DNA from: Imperialibacter roseus
Lineage (GTDB): Bacteria; Bacteroidota; Bacteroidia; Cytophagales; Cyclobacteriaceae
NCBI RefSeq assembly: GCF_032999765.1
Contig: NZ_CP136051.1
Location: 6,342,501-6,406,500, forward strand
Direction: 5' to 3'
DNA length: 64,000 nt
Shown piece by piece: positions 51,792-61,322 of this stretch. The translations under genes were made by a program, and so were the position numbers. The notes under the pieces are model-generated. The model was not told the origin of the DNA, ran no database searches, and worked only from the letters and a program-made list of their open reading frames with translations. The number at the start of each line of letters is the position of its first letter. Positions within the stretch are counted from its first letter, which is position 1.

Positions 51792-53360
51792 ATGATCAAG
51801 CAGTTCAACATGAAGGCCCTTTATGGGGTATACCTCTTTTTTCTTTTTCTTGCCGCCTGCGAAAAGCCTGTAGAAGAAAAAGTTATTGACCTTCCAAGAG
51901 GCGTTCCGGAAGCTGAGGGCGTACCCTCCTCCAGCATTCAGGCTTTTCTTGAATCAGCTGACACCAGCAAGCACGAATTCCACAGTTTCATGTTTCTGCG
52001 ACATGGAAAAGTGATCGCCGAGAGCTGGTGGAGTCCCTATGGCCCAGAGCTGCCGCACACCATGTACTCTACAAGTAAAAGCTTTACCTCAACAGCCATT
52101 GGGTTTGCTGTCACGGAAAAACTGCTGACTGTCAATGACTCGGTTATTTCGTTTTTCCCCGAATATGTTACTGATAGCGTGAGCGACTTCATGGCTACCC
52201 TCACGGTCAAAGACCTGCTCACCATGTCGGTGGGGCAGGATCCAGACCCGTCGGCCACCATACCTGGCGACAGCCTCTGGGTAAAGTCATTCCTTTACAC
52301 GCCCATCATCAACAAGCCGGGAACAAAATTTCTCTACAATTCGATGGCTACTTACATGTTGTCGGCTATTGTTACCAAAGTAACAGGGCAAAAAGTCATC
52401 GACTATTTGAAACCAAGGCTGTTCGATCCTTTGCATATTCAAGGGATCGATTGGGAGACTGACCCCGTAGGCAACAACACAGGTGGCTGGGGGCTAAGGC
52501 TGAAGACGGAGGACATGGCTAAATTTGGACAGCTTTTGCTCCAAAAAGGTAAGTGGAACGGGGAGCAAGTCCTTTCAGAGGAGTGGATAGCTGAAGCAAC
52601 TTCTTTCAAAATACAGCAGTCGCCGGAGCTTCCGGCAGAAACCAAAGCAAAGAGTGACTGGCTGCAGGGCTATTGCTACCAGTTTTGGCGCTGCCGCAAT
52701 AATGCCTTTCGGGGCGACGGTGCTTTTGGTCAATACATCATCGTGATGCCGGATCGGGACGCAGTCATTGCCATTACGTCGGAAACATCTGATATGCAGG
52801 GGATTTTAAATATGGTTTGGGACCAGTTGCTTCCAGCTATGGCCGACGATGAGCTGCCCGTTGATGCCGCAGCGGTGGCATCTCTTGAGAGAAAAATCGC
52901 CTCTCTTTCACTGCAACTCCCATCAGCCGACTTGGCATCCACTATGGAAGGAGCCCTGTCAGGCAAAGTATTTAAGCTTGATTCCAATGGAAGAAATATG
53001 GAGAGCATAAGTTTCCAGTTTGGGTCGGCTGGAAGTGATGTGGCTTTGAAGTATAAAAATGACACCTATAAGATTCCTATTGGCTGGGGAGAGTGGAAGT
53101 ATTCGCAAACCAAAAGACCAGGACCCTACCTGGTAGCCAGAGCAAAAAATGCGCTGAAAGGCCTGCCTCCATTCAAAGTTGCTGCGGCTTATTCCTGGAA
53201 AGAAGAGAATGTGCTGGAGTTAACCCTGCGATATATTGAAAGCCCCCATACAGAGACAATCACCTGTACTTTTGAAGGTGAAGATGTCATGCTTGATTTC
53301 AAATGGAGCTTTGCGCCCACCATGAAGCCTCCGGTGATAGAGGGAGAGCTGGTAGAATAA
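51792..53360 (+). CDS. Serine hydrolase, beta-lactamase class C / esterase family (lipoprotein)
   Basis: The 522-residue protein has a lipoprotein signal with lipobox LAAC (about 19-22). The serine hydrolase domain shows the S-x-x-K motif STSKSF (about 93), a Tyr-Asn motif YNSMATY (about 181), and GDGAFGQYIIVMP near 315 in place of the class-C H-x-G. The C-terminal 150 residues form an extra beta domain found in many such lipoproteins. It probably acts on esters or peptides in the envelope; resistance is not implied. Confidence 0.87.
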   Translation: MIKQFNMKALYGVYLFFLFLAACEKPVEEKVIDLPRGVPEAEGVPSSSIQAFLESADTSKHEFHSFMFLRHGKVIAESWWSPYGPELPHTMYSTSKSFTSTAIGFAVTEKLLTVNDSVISFFPEYVTDSVSDFMATLTVKDLLTMSVGQDPDPSATIPGDSLWVKSFLYTPIINKPGTKFLYNSMATYMLSAIVTKVTGQKVIDYLKPRLFDPLHIQGIDWETDPVGNNTGGWGLRLKTEDMAKFGQLLLQKGKWNGEQVLSEEWIAEATSFKIQQSPELPAETKAKSDWLQGYCYQFWRCRNNAFRGDGAFGQYIIVMPDRDAVIAITSETSDMQGILNMVWDQLLPAMADDELPVDAAAVASLERKIASLSLQLPSADLASTMEGALSGKVFKLDSNGRNMESISFQFGSAGSDVALKYKNDTYKIPIGWGEWKYSQTKRPGPYLVARAKNALKGLPPFKVAAAYSWKEENVLELTLRYIESPHTETITCTFEGEDVMLDFKWSFAPTMKPPVIEGELVE

Positions 53361-53367
53361 GTGATTG

Positions 53368-53817
53368 CTAAAAATCGAGGTGACAGTTGAGCCAGCCGTT
53401 GTCAAACCTTGCGCCGTATTTTTTGTAGAAATTGATGGCAGGTTCGTTCCAATCAAGAACCTGCCACATCATGCCTGTGCAATTGGTTTCCTTTCCTTTT
53501 CGGATAGTGGCATCAAATAGCTGCTTACCAATTCCACTTCCCCTTTCCGACTGGGTCACCACGATGTCCTCCAGATAAATCCTCTTGCCTTTCCAGGTTG
53601 AGTAGCGGTAATAGTACAAGGCAATGCCGATAATGGTTGCGCCTTTCTCCGCCACAAAAAAGCCGAAGACCGGATGCTCGCCGAAGCCGTCTTCTTCCAT
53701 TTTATCAACGCTGTTGTTGACTTCATGAAGCGCCTTCTCGTATTCCGCCAGCTCTTTTACAAGCTTCAGCACCTGCGGTAGGTCTTCAGCGATGCCTTCA
53801 CGTATGTTAACTTCCAT
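53368..53817 (-). CDS. GNAT family N-acetyltransferase
   Basis: The 149-residue protein has the acetyl-CoA-binding motif VTQSERGSGIGKQLFDA (about 91-107; R-x-x-G-x-G/A pattern QSERGSGIG) and the end motif NFYKKYGARF (about 131-140). It resembles the diamine/thialysine acetyltransferase branch (SSAT-like), where ALYYYRYSTWKGKRIYLEDI is usual (seen here in parts ALYYYRYSTW and RIYLEDIVV). The substrate is not fixed by sequence alone. Confidence 0.88.
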   Translation of the reverse strand: MEVNIREGIAEDLPQVLKLVKELAEYEKALHEVNNSVDKMEEDGFGEHPVFGFFVAEKGATIIGIALYYYRYSTWKGKRIYLEDIVVTQSERGSGIGKQLFDATIRKGKETNCTGMMWQVLDWNEPAINFYKKYGARFDNGWLNCHLDF

Positions 53818-53882
53818 GGTTAAACGGTATGATTCTCTTTGTTACCTTAAATGTATAGACATCCTCATCTCAATGAAATAAA

Positions 53883-53904
53883 AAAGGGGCCAAAATGCCC
53901 CTTT
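53883..53904 (-). terminator. Terminator after the prolyl oligopeptidase gene
   Basis: AAAGGGGC and GCCCCTTT form an 8-bp stem; on the minus strand a run of T follows. It starts 28 nt after the stop. Confidence 0.88.
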
Positions 53905-53931
53905 CATTTAATACATCAAGCCAGCGGCTAT

Positions 53932-56070
53932 TTACATCGCTTTTTTGGCCACTTCAGGCACAACACCCATGTTGTACCAGGTAAAAGAGTAGAGATCAGC
54001 GGCCTCTTCTATAATTTTGGAAGTTGGCTTTCCGGCCCCATGACCTGCTCTGGTTTCAATTCGAATCAACACCGGATTGTCGCCGGCCTGCTTGGCTTGT
54101 AGCTGAGCGGCAAACTTAAATGAGTGAGCAGGCACCACCCTGTCGTCATGATCAGCTGTGGTAACCAGGGTCGCAGGATACTTTACACCTTCTTTCACAT
54201 TATGCACAGGCGAATAGCCCAGAATGTACTTGAACATCTCTTCTGATTCCTCTGAAGTCCCGTAGTCGTAAGCCCAACCGGCACCAGCCGTGAAAGTGTG
54301 ATAGCGAAGCATGTCCATAACGCCTACTGCAGGGAGCGCCACCTTAAATAGTTCCGGGCGTTGTGTCATAGTGGCGCCCACCAGAAGGCCTCCGTTGGAG
54401 CCACCGGCAATAGCCAGGTAGTCGCTGCTGGTATAACCTTCTTTGATCAGATACTCGGCAGCACCTATGAAGTCATCAAACACATTTTGTTTTTTCATCT
54501 TGGTGCCAGCAAGGTGCCATTCTTCGCCGTACTCACCACCGCCACGGATGCTGGGCTGCGCATAGATGCCACCATTTTCCAACCACACAATCCTGGAAAC
54601 ACTGAAGCCAGGCGTCATGCTGATATTGAACCCGCCATAGCTGTAGAGGTAGGTGGGGTTCTTACCATTTTTTTCAAGTCCGTTCTTATAAGTGATAAAC
54701 ATGGGGATTTTCGTTCCGTCCTTGCTGCTATAGAAAACCTGCTCGGTGGTGTAATCTTCAGGGTTGAAGTCGACCTTTGGTTGCTGATACAGGGTGGATT
54801 TTCCTGAGGCAATGTTATAGGAGAAGATCGAACTTGGATAAGTGAATGAGGTAAACGTGTAATAGATGTCGGTGTCACTTTCTTCGCCTCCAAAGCCGTA
54901 AATGCTTCCAATACCTGGCAGCTCGACGTCCCTTTCCAGTTCGCCTTTCCGGTTATATTGTTTGATTTCGGACTTGGCATCCACCAGATATTCAGCAAAA
55001 ATCTTCTCCCCGGCAGTGCTGGCGCTGAGCACGTTTTTGGTTTCAGGAATTACATTTACCCAGGTGGCTGGCGTCGGGTCAGCAAACGAGGTCTTCACAA
55101 TCCTGTTGTTAGGGGCGTCCAGGTTAGTGAAGATAAATAAGGTCTCTCCGTCGTTGTCAATTACATAGTGGTCTTTATCCACATTGTCTACAATTGTCTT
55201 TATCGGGCTGTTCGGAACCGTTAAATCCTGAATGTAGAGCTCATTGCCGGTTGTGCTAACAGAAGCCGAGATAACAAGGAAACGCTCGTCTTCCGTCAGG
55301 TTAGCCCCCACGTAGCGTCTTGGAAATTTGGCCCCACCCAGGATCAGCTTGTCGCTTGCCTGAGGCTCGCCGAGCTTGTGGAAGTACAGTTTGTGGTGTT
55401 GGGTCTTACCCGATAGCACGCTTCCATCTTTTGGTTTGTCGTAGCTGCTATAATAGACACCTTCGTTGCCTTTCCATGAAAAGCCTGTGAACTTTAAGTC
55501 TCTCAAAGTGTCTCCAACTAGCTCTTTCGTGGTGGTATTAAAAAGCACACCCTTTCTCCAGTCAGAGCCGCCATCTGACAGCAGCATACCGGCAAGTGAA
55601 CCGTCTTTAGAAAAGCTCAGGCCTGCAAGCGACACGGTGCCATCGGCAGAGAATGTATTGGGATTCAAAAACTCTTCGTGTTCATCTCCAAGATTTTTCA
55701 CCCGGTAAAGCACGTTCTGATTTTGAAGCCCATCATTTTTATAGAAATAATAGTAGTCGCCACGTTTAAATGGGGCGTACACTTTCTCATAGTCCCAAAG
55801 CTTTGTAAGCCTCTCTTTCACTGCCTCCCTAAAGTCGATATTGTTCAGGTAGCCAAAGGTCACTTTGTTTTCCGCTTCCACCCATTGAGCGGTGGCTGCC
55901 GACGTGTCGTTTTCCAGCCATCGGTAGGGATCCTCTACTTTGGTGCCGAAGTACTCATCAACATGTGCTACCTTTTCGGTGGTTGGGTAAATGATGGCCT
56001 CTTCTTTTGGAGGTTGTGAGCAATGGCTGACAAGGCCGGCTAAAACGACAAGATTGGATAATTTTCTCAT
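53932..56070 (-). CDS. Prolyl oligopeptidase family serine peptidase (S9)
   Basis: Cuts short peptides after proline. The 712-residue precursor has an N-terminal export signal ending VSHCSQPP, a weak lipobox. An N-terminal beta-propeller (about 70-430) is followed by the hydrolase domain with the nucleophile Ser in AGGSNGGLL (about 556-564), the Asp in DHDDRVVPAH (about 641-650) and the His in GHGAGKP (about 684-690). DPYRWLE near residue 47 is typical of the family. Periplasmic or surface location is inferred. Confidence 0.94.
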   Translation of the reverse strand: MRKLSNLVVLAGLVSHCSQPPKEEAIIYPTTEKVAHVDEYFGTKVEDPYRWLENDTSAATAQWVEAENKVTFGYLNNIDFREAVKERLTKLWDYEKVYAPFKRGDYYYFYKNDGLQNQNVLYRVKNLGDEHEEFLNPNTFSADGTVSLAGLSFSKDGSLAGMLLSDGGSDWRKGVLFNTTTKELVGDTLRDLKFTGFSWKGNEGVYYSSYDKPKDGSVLSGKTQHHKLYFHKLGEPQASDKLILGGAKFPRRYVGANLTEDERFLVISASVSTTGNELYIQDLTVPNSPIKTIVDNVDKDHYVIDNDGETLFIFTNLDAPNNRIVKTSFADPTPATWVNVIPETKNVLSASTAGEKIFAEYLVDAKSEIKQYNRKGELERDVELPGIGSIYGFGGEESDTDIYYTFTSFTYPSSIFSYNIASGKSTLYQQPKVDFNPEDYTTEQVFYSSKDGTKIPMFITYKNGLEKNGKNPTYLYSYGGFNISMTPGFSVSRIVWLENGGIYAQPSIRGGGEYGEEWHLAGTKMKKQNVFDDFIGAAEYLIKEGYTSSDYLAIAGGSNGGLLVGATMTQRPELFKVALPAVGVMDMLRYHTFTAGAGWAYDYGTSEESEEMFKYILGYSPVHNVKEGVKYPATLVTTADHDDRVVPAHSFKFAAQLQAKQAGDNPVLIRIETRAGHGAGKPTSKIIEEAADLYSFTWYNMGVVPEVAKKAM

Positions 56071-56096
56071 GGTTGAATGGGTTAAAGAGATAAAAA

Positions 56097-56122
56097 AAGC
56101 CTGAAAGGTTTGTTTCAGGCTT
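56097..56122 (-). terminator. Terminator after serS
   Basis: AAGCCTGAAA (56097-56106) pairs with TTTCAGGCTT (56113-56122) over 10 bp around a 6-nt loop; TTTTT follows on the minus strand. It begins 10 nt after the serS stop. Confidence 0.92.
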
Positions 56123-56132
56123 ATGCGTTAAA

Positions 56133-57407
56133 TTATTTCTTGATCATATTGAATCCTGTGTACGGAACCAGCACCTTCGGAATCTTGATCCCATCGGGAG
56201 TCTGGTTGTTTTCCAGCATGGCTGCCAGTATCCTTGGCAGGGCCAGCGCACTTCCGTTCAGGGTGTGAAGCAGTTCCGTCTTCTTGTCCACCTTGCGTCT
56301 CAGCTTGAGCCTGTTGGCCTGGTAAGTCTCAAAGTTGGACACAGAGCTCACCTCCAACCATTTTTTCTGTGCCGCAGAGTATACTTCGAAGTCGAAGGTA
56401 AGCGCAGAGGTGAAGCCCATATCGCCTCCACATAGCTTCAAAATGCGGTAAGGGAGCTCAAGGTTTTTGATAAGCCGCTCAACGTGGTTCTTCATTCCGT
56501 CGAGTGCTTTGTACGACGCCTCAGGGGTGGTTACCTGTACTATCTCCACCTTATCAAACTGGTGGAGCCTGTTTAGGCCACGCACATGTGCACCCCAGCT
56601 GCCCGCCTCTCTCCTGAAGCAGGGCGTGTAAGCCACATTCTTCACAGGTAGTTCGTCATCAGCCAGAATTACGTCCCGGTAGAGGTTGGTAATGGGCACC
56701 TCCGCCGTTGGGATAAGGTACAAGTCATCGGCGGTGGCGTGGTACATCTGCCCTTCTTTGTCGGGTAGCTGGCCCGTTCCGTAGCCTGATTCTTTGTTGA
56801 CCACGATGGGGGGCCTCATTTCGAGATACCCTGCGTCTAATGCCTGATCAATGAAGTAGTTGATCATAGCACGCACAATTCTGGCCCCTTGTTTCTTGTA
56901 AACAGGGAAGCCGGCCCCGGTTATTTTTATGCCAAGGTCAAAGTCGATGATGTCATACTCCTTAATGAGATCCCAATGTGGCTTGGCGCTTTCGGGCAGC
57001 TTGGGTAACGTGCCTACCTGAAACACCACTTCGTTGTCTTCGGCTGTTCGTCCTTCCGGCACGCTTTCGTGCGGCACGTTGGGAAGCTCATAGAGTTTAT
57101 TTGTAAGCAGCTCTTCAGTAGACTCCAGGTCACTGCCTAATTTCTTGGAAGTTTCTTTAAGCTCCGATGTCTGCGATTTGATCTTCTCAGCAGCTTCTTT
57201 TTGGCCGCTTTGCATCAACTGCCCGATTTGCTTGGCCAGTTGGTTGGCTTCTGCCAGAGCTACATCCATCTCAGTTTTCAGAGATTTCCGCTTGTCGTCC
57301 AGGGCCAGCACCTCGTCGATCTTGTCGTCTACCTCTTTCAGCCCCCTTTTCTTGAGGCCTGTCAGAACCTTTTCTTTATTAGCACGTATTTCAGAAACTT
57401 GTAACAT
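56133..57407 (-). CDS. serS: Seryl-tRNA synthetase
   Basis: Class II synthetase for tRNA-Ser (and selenocysteine tRNA where present). The 424-residue protein has the N-terminal tRNA-binding coiled coil (about 30-105, KRKSLKTEMDVALAEANQL onward) and the catalytic core with motif 2 (PCFRREAGSWGAHVRGLNRLHQF, in parts PCFRREAGSWG and RGLNRLHQF, about 264-286) and motif 3 (NGSALALPRILAAMLEN, about 382-398). Length is standard. Confidence 0.97.
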   Translation of the reverse strand: MLQVSEIRANKEKVLTGLKKRGLKEVDDKIDEVLALDDKRKSLKTEMDVALAEANQLAKQIGQLMQSGQKEAAEKIKSQTSELKETSKKLGSDLESTEELLTNKLYELPNVPHESVPEGRTAEDNEVVFQVGTLPKLPESAKPHWDLIKEYDIIDFDLGIKITGAGFPVYKKQGARIVRAMINYFIDQALDAGYLEMRPPIVVNKESGYGTGQLPDKEGQMYHATADDLYLIPTAEVPITNLYRDVILADDELPVKNVAYTPCFRREAGSWGAHVRGLNRLHQFDKVEIVQVTTPEASYKALDGMKNHVERLIKNLELPYRILKLCGGDMGFTSALTFDFEVYSAAQKKWLEVSSVSNFETYQANRLKLRRKVDKKTELLHTLNGSALALPRILAAMLENNQTPDGIKIPKVLVPYTGFNMIKK

Positions 57408-57429
57408 TATGCCTAATTAGTTAAGTTTG

Positions 57430-57437
57430 CAAAAGTA
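57430..57437 (-). promoter_or_regulatory. -7 element of serS
   Basis: TACTTTTG on the minus strand, 22 nt upstream of the ATG, matches TAnnTTTG. No TTTG box at the usual distance is clear. Confidence 0.5.
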
Positions 57438-57671
57438 AGAGATTTACAAAGAAATATTCAGGCTGGTTCCCGCTTAAATTCTCTTGTGTCTCCAGCGGTC
57501 TTTTTTCAGCAATTACTTGTTATTAATGAATGCTTAGCATATAATTGCGGCGTCATTTTCCGACAAACCTCAGGCCGTTTCTCATTATCAATTTTGTTTT
57601 AACGGAATAGAATCTCGACCTTTTTTTTGTAACCACTTCATTTAGAATATTACTATCTCAATTCATAGTTT

Positions 57672-59405
57672 ATGTACAGCATTGACGACCTTAATGTCCG
57701 TCTTCTTTCAGAATTAAAAGACATCGCAGAAAAACTTGGAGTTCCCAACTACAAAAAAGCTGCAAAACAAGAATTAGTCTACAAAATCCTCGATCACCAG
57801 GCTGTGATGCCAGAAGAGGAAGTTTCCAAAATAAAGAAGTCAGATAAGGCCGCTACCCCGGTAGCCGCAGCCCCGGCCCCGGAGGACAAACCGAAGCCCG
57901 CTCGCCCGCCAAGGGAGGACGATAGAAGGCCTAACAACAAACCGAAGATTCGCAGGGAGAATGTGGTAGCAAAGGACGCAGCTAAGCCTGCTGAAGGCAA
58001 ATCGGATGACCGTCCAAAGAAGAGAGAGGTAAGCAGTGCTGATGAACTCCTTCAGTCTTTCAATCTTGAAACTGACGACGATGACACATCAGCGAAAGAA
58101 GTGGTAGAAGAAGGCAAGAAGGTAGAAAAAGAAATATCTAACGACTCGAGAGGCGAACTTAGAGAAGACACGAGAAATCGTGAAGACAGAGGTGACCAAC
58201 CTGGCAGAGAAGACAAAGGCGATCAAAAAGAGCAGCGTGCTCCATTTAAGCCCAAAAGAAATTATAACACCAATATCAAAGAGTTTGACGGTATTATAGT
58301 TAACGAAGGTGTGCTGGAAATCATGCAGGACGGCTATGGCTTCCTTCGCTCTCCAGACTACAACTACCTGGCCAGTCCTGATGATATATATGTGTCGCCG
58401 TCTCAGATTAAGCTATTTGGACTAAAAACTGGTGATTCTGTGAAGGGGCAAATCAGGCCTCCAAAAGAAGGAGAAAAGTATTTCGCCTTACTAAGAGTAG
58501 AAACCGTTAACGGTAAAACAACTGAAGAAATACGTGACAGGGTTTCTTTCGAATACCTGACTCCACTGTTCCCGGAAGAGAAGATAAGACTTAGCTCTCC
58601 AAAGAGACCTGACCATTACTCAGCCAGAATTCTCGACTTGTTTGCTCCAATTGGAAAAGGACAGCGTGGAATGATTGTGGCACAGCCAAAGACTGGTAAG
58701 ACAGTGCTCCTTAAGCAAATTGCCAACGCCATTACTGAGAACCATCCTGAAATTTACCTGATCATACTCCTTATTGACGAACGTCCTGAAGAAGTAACCG
58801 ACATGGCTCGCAGTGTGCATGCTGAGGTTATTTCATCAACTTTTGACGAGCAGGCCGACCGTCACGTGAAGGTGGCGAGCATTGTTCTTGAGAAGGCTAA
58901 GAGAATGGTGGAATGCGGACACGACGTTGTTATTCTTCTTGACTCGATCACACGTTTGGCCAGGGCTTACAACACAGTAGTTCCTTCGTCAGGCAAAATA
59001 CTTTCCGGTGGTGTGGATGCTAATGCGCTGCATAAGCCTAAGAGGTTCTTCGGTGCTGCCAGAAATGTTGAGCACGGCGGTTCATTGACCATTATTGCAA
59101 CCGCACTGATTGAGACAGGCTCTAAAATGGACGAGGTTATCTTCGAAGAATTCAAAGGTACTGGTAACATGGAACTGCAACTGGATCGTAAGCTATCCAA
59201 CAAGCGTGTGTACCCTGCTATTGACGTGCCTGCATCCGGAACTCGTCGTGAAGACCTGCTCATGGAAAAAGACGAGCTATCAAAGGTTTGGATATTGAGA
59301 AAATACATGTCTGACATGACTTCTCAGGAGGCGATGGAATTCCTTCTTGACAAAATGAAGGGGACTCAGAACAACGCCGAGTTCCTGATCTCGATGAACG
59401 GATAA
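57672..59405 (+). CDS. rho: Transcription termination factor Rho with a disordered insert
   Basis: Hexameric RNA helicase that ends transcription. The 577-residue protein has a Rho_N helical domain (about 1-45, [21 protein letters not shown]), a charged disordered insert (about 50-195, rich in Lys/Glu/Asp/Pro/Arg), the RNA-binding cold-shock domain ([16 protein letters not shown], about 213-228), and the ATPase with P-loop QPKTGKT (about 338-344), [10 protein letters not shown] and the R-loop region. The 264-nt upstream region (57408-57671) is A+T-rich with T tracts; a long leader subject to Rho autoregulation is possible but nothing specific is seen. Confidence 0.96.
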   Translation: MYSIDDLNVRLLSELKDIAEKLGVPNYKKAAKQELVYKILDHQAVMPEEEVSKIKKSDKAATPVAAAPAPEDKPKPARPPREDDRRPNNKPKIRRENVVAKDAAKPAEGKSDDRPKKREVSSADELLQSFNLETDDDDTSAKEVVEEGKKVEKEISNDSRGELREDTRNREDRGDQPGREDKGDQKEQRAPFKPKRNYNTNIKEFDGIIVNEGVLEIMQDGYGFLRSPDYNYLASPDDIYVSPSQIKLFGLKTGDSVKGQIRPPKEGEKYFALLRVETVNGKTTEEIRDRVSFEYLTPLFPEEKIRLSSPKRPDHYSARILDLFAPIGKGQRGMIVAQPKTGKTVLLKQIANAITENHPEIYLIILLIDERPEEVTDMARSVHAEVISSTFDEQADRHVKVASIVLEKAKRMVECGHDVVILLDSITRLARAYNTVVPSSGKILSGGVDANALHKPKRFFGAARNVEHGGSLTIIATALIETGSKMDEVIFEEFKGTGNMELQLDRKLSNKRVYPAIDVPASGTRREDLLMEKDELSKVWILRKYMSDMTSQEAMEFLLDKMKGTQNNAEFLISMNG

Positions 59406-59426
59406 ATAATAGAGACTTATCAATTG

Positions 59427-59456
59427 AAAGAGCGGCCTGCAACCGCTCTTTTTTTT
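59427..59456 (+). terminator. Terminator after rho
   Basis: AAAGAGCGG (59427-59435) pairs with CCGCTCTTT (59443-59451) around a 7-nt loop; the T run continues to 59456. It starts 22 nt after the rho stop and lies between convergent genes. Confidence 0.93.
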
Positions 59457-59484
59457 GTGCCGTTCTAAATCTAAACCTGACCGA

Positions 59485-60699
59485 CTACCTTCCTTCAACC
59501 CACTCTTTCAGGTACTGGTAGCGGCTGGTCAGCTTTCCGTCTTCGGTGATAGTGGCATCCTGGACGATTCTAAACTCATCGTTGCTGAACAGGTGAGGCA
59601 ATACATTCTTCACCAGCATGTTCCCGAAGTCCATAGAGGCATCTCTGGGGAGTTCGCAGGGCAAATTATCGACAGCCATCATCGAAATATTCCCCTCTTC
59701 GCTAAACTCAGGCATTATTTCATCTTGTGTAGGGTCGTAGTCGTACACTGGTTCATCTATTGTCGATGGCCTTTTTGTTGAAGGGATCGATCCTTCAATA
59801 TCGCAGGTAATGTCGGCTATCACACGCAGGCAAAAATCATTTTTGGTGGCATCTTCCCTTGTGAAAAGTGTTGGCGCCTTTGGTTCCCAAAAAGCAGCAG
59901 CGATGAGTATTTCAGCTACTTTGGCATATTTCAGAAAATCGGAATGAAAGTTGTCAGCATGGGAGTAGAACTCACCACGGTTGAATTCTTTGCCTTCATT
60001 GTGTGCATTGTAATCTCTCGAATTTAGCTGAGCAAATACTGGAAAATCGAAGGATTGTGTTAGCAGGGCGGCAGGTGTCACTTTTCTGACATTCATGCCC
60101 ACCAGCACCTCCATGGCTCCTTTGGCTACCCGGCCACCACCCGTTACCACCATTTTTATAGGGGGCAGTTTTACCTTAGCAAACTCGGTTTTTAAGTCTT
60201 CCAGATCAAAGCACTCATGCGCCCGCCTCAAATGGTATAGGTTGTATCTTTTTCCGTAAGTCCAAATAGCATTGTAGGCACCCACTATCCCCGCCCATCG
60301 GCCAAAAGCGATAACCCGCTGGCCATTTTCGTCTGTTAGGGTTTCGTAGTCCACCATTTTGATTTTCTTTTCCAACAGTGCCTTTAGCAGTGGTTTGTTG
60401 TATTCCTGCTTTTTGATGGTGTGGGAAAAGAAGAAGTAGGTTTTACCGGGGATGAGTTGTGCCATGGGGACTTCTTTGACCCCAAATATGATGTCGCACA
60501 TATCCATAGAATCGACCATTTTGAGGCCCTTCTCCTCATACGCAGCATCCGGGAAGCAACGCACATCACTTCTTTGCACCAGGACTTCTACATTTGGGAA
60601 CTTCGCCTGTATTTCAAGTGCCTGATCGGGAGTTATAGGGACTCTTTTGTCGACAGGAACTTTTCCCTCTTTGATTATGCCTACCTTTATCTTCATCAT
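59485..60699 (-). CDS. Alanine dehydrogenase/PNT-like, lysine-ketoglutarate reductase/saccharopine dehydrogenase-type oxidoreductase
   Basis: The 404-residue protein (two adjacent ATGs at the start) has the AlaDh_PNT N-terminal domain: KVGIIKEGKVPVDKRVPITP (about 4-23), FFFSHTIKKQEYN (about 87-99), and DYETLTDENGQRVIAFGRWAG (parts DYETLTDENG and RVIAFGRWAG, about 112-132). A nucleotide-binding glycine loop is in VVTGGGRVAKGAMEVL (about 178-193). The SHT and DYE signatures match the saccharopine-forming LKR/LYS1 branch more than alanine dehydrogenase. The true substrate is not proven. Confidence 0.8.
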   Translation of the reverse strand: MMKIKVGIIKEGKVPVDKRVPITPDQALEIQAKFPNVEVLVQRSDVRCFPDAAYEEKGLKMVDSMDMCDIIFGVKEVPMAQLIPGKTYFFFSHTIKKQEYNKPLLKALLEKKIKMVDYETLTDENGQRVIAFGRWAGIVGAYNAIWTYGKRYNLYHLRRAHECFDLEDLKTEFAKVKLPPIKMVVTGGGRVAKGAMEVLVGMNVRKVTPAALLTQSFDFPVFAQLNSRDYNAHNEGKEFNRGEFYSHADNFHSDFLKYAKVAEILIAAAFWEPKAPTLFTREDATKNDFCLRVIADITCDIEGSIPSTKRPSTIDEPVYDYDPTQDEIMPEFSEEGNISMMAVDNLPCELPRDASMDFGNMLVKNVLPHLFSNDEFRIVQDATITEDGKLTSRYQYLKEWVEGR

Positions 60700-60759
60700 T
60701 GAATTGGGAGTTGTATTCTTGACCCAATATTACTAAGATGCAAAGACAAGCATAATCAT

Positions 60760-61320
60760 ATGGAAGGATTAATTTTGGTGAGCCTGTTCTGGGTGCTTTA
60801 CTTTTCCCTCCATAGCTTTCTGGCAGCGGATTTTGTAAAACGCAGGTTTAACAGGCAATGGTTTCGGTTGTTTTACAATACTGTCGCCCTGCTGTTGCTG
60901 TTGGCTATCGTGTTCTACATGGCTACTGTCGACTCTCCATTTGTGTTTGATAAGACGCCAGTTACCGACTTTTTTGCTTTTTCACTGGCGGCCTATGGTG
61001 TCATTATCATCAGGCTTTCTTTTCGTCAATTTTCTCTCTTCGCTTTTCTTGGTGTGAAAAAGGAGGTGGAGGACGTTGAGTTTAAATCGGGAGGTATTCT
61101 TGAAAGGGTCAGGCACCCGATTTACACAGGCACTATATTGCTTTGCCTGGGTTTTCTGCTCTACATTCCTAAAATGATCAATCTGGTGACGGTCGTGTGG
61201 GTTTTCGCCTACTTGCCAATTGGCATTTGGCTGGAAGAGAAGAAACTGATAAAAAAATATGGCAGAGCCTATGAAGAATATCGCTCCAGAGTCCCTGCCG
61301 TCTTCCCTAAGTTGTTTTAG
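60760..61320 (+). CDS. Isoprenylcysteine/phospholipid methyltransferase-like membrane protein
   Basis: The 186-residue inner-membrane protein has about five hydrophobic helices and the ICMT/PEMT-type C-terminal motif RVRHPIYTG (about 117-125) with EEKKLIKKYGRAYEEYRSRVP (parts EEKKLIKKYG and YEEYRSRVP) near the end. These bind S-adenosylmethionine in known members. The related NnrU family is an alternative. The methyl acceptor is unknown. Confidence 0.8.
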   Translation: MEGLILVSLFWVLYFSLHSFLAADFVKRRFNRQWFRLFYNTVALLLLLAIVFYMATVDSPFVFDKTPVTDFFAFSLAAYGVIIIRLSFRQFSLFAFLGVKKEVEDVEFKSGGILERVRHPIYTGTILLCLGFLLYIPKMINLVTVVWVFAYLPIGIWLEEKKLIKKYGRAYEEYRSRVPAVFPKLF

Positions 61321-61322
61321 TT

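Noticed and set aside
53932-56070. Prolyl oligopeptidase as a certain lipoprotein
   Set aside because: The residue before the Cys is His (VSHC), which fits the lipobox poorly, so only export and not lipidation is claimed.
57408-57671. Riboswitch or small RNA in the rho upstream region
   Set aside because: No convincing conserved stem, aptamer-like core or terminator was found; only T tracts and a weak 5-bp dyad.
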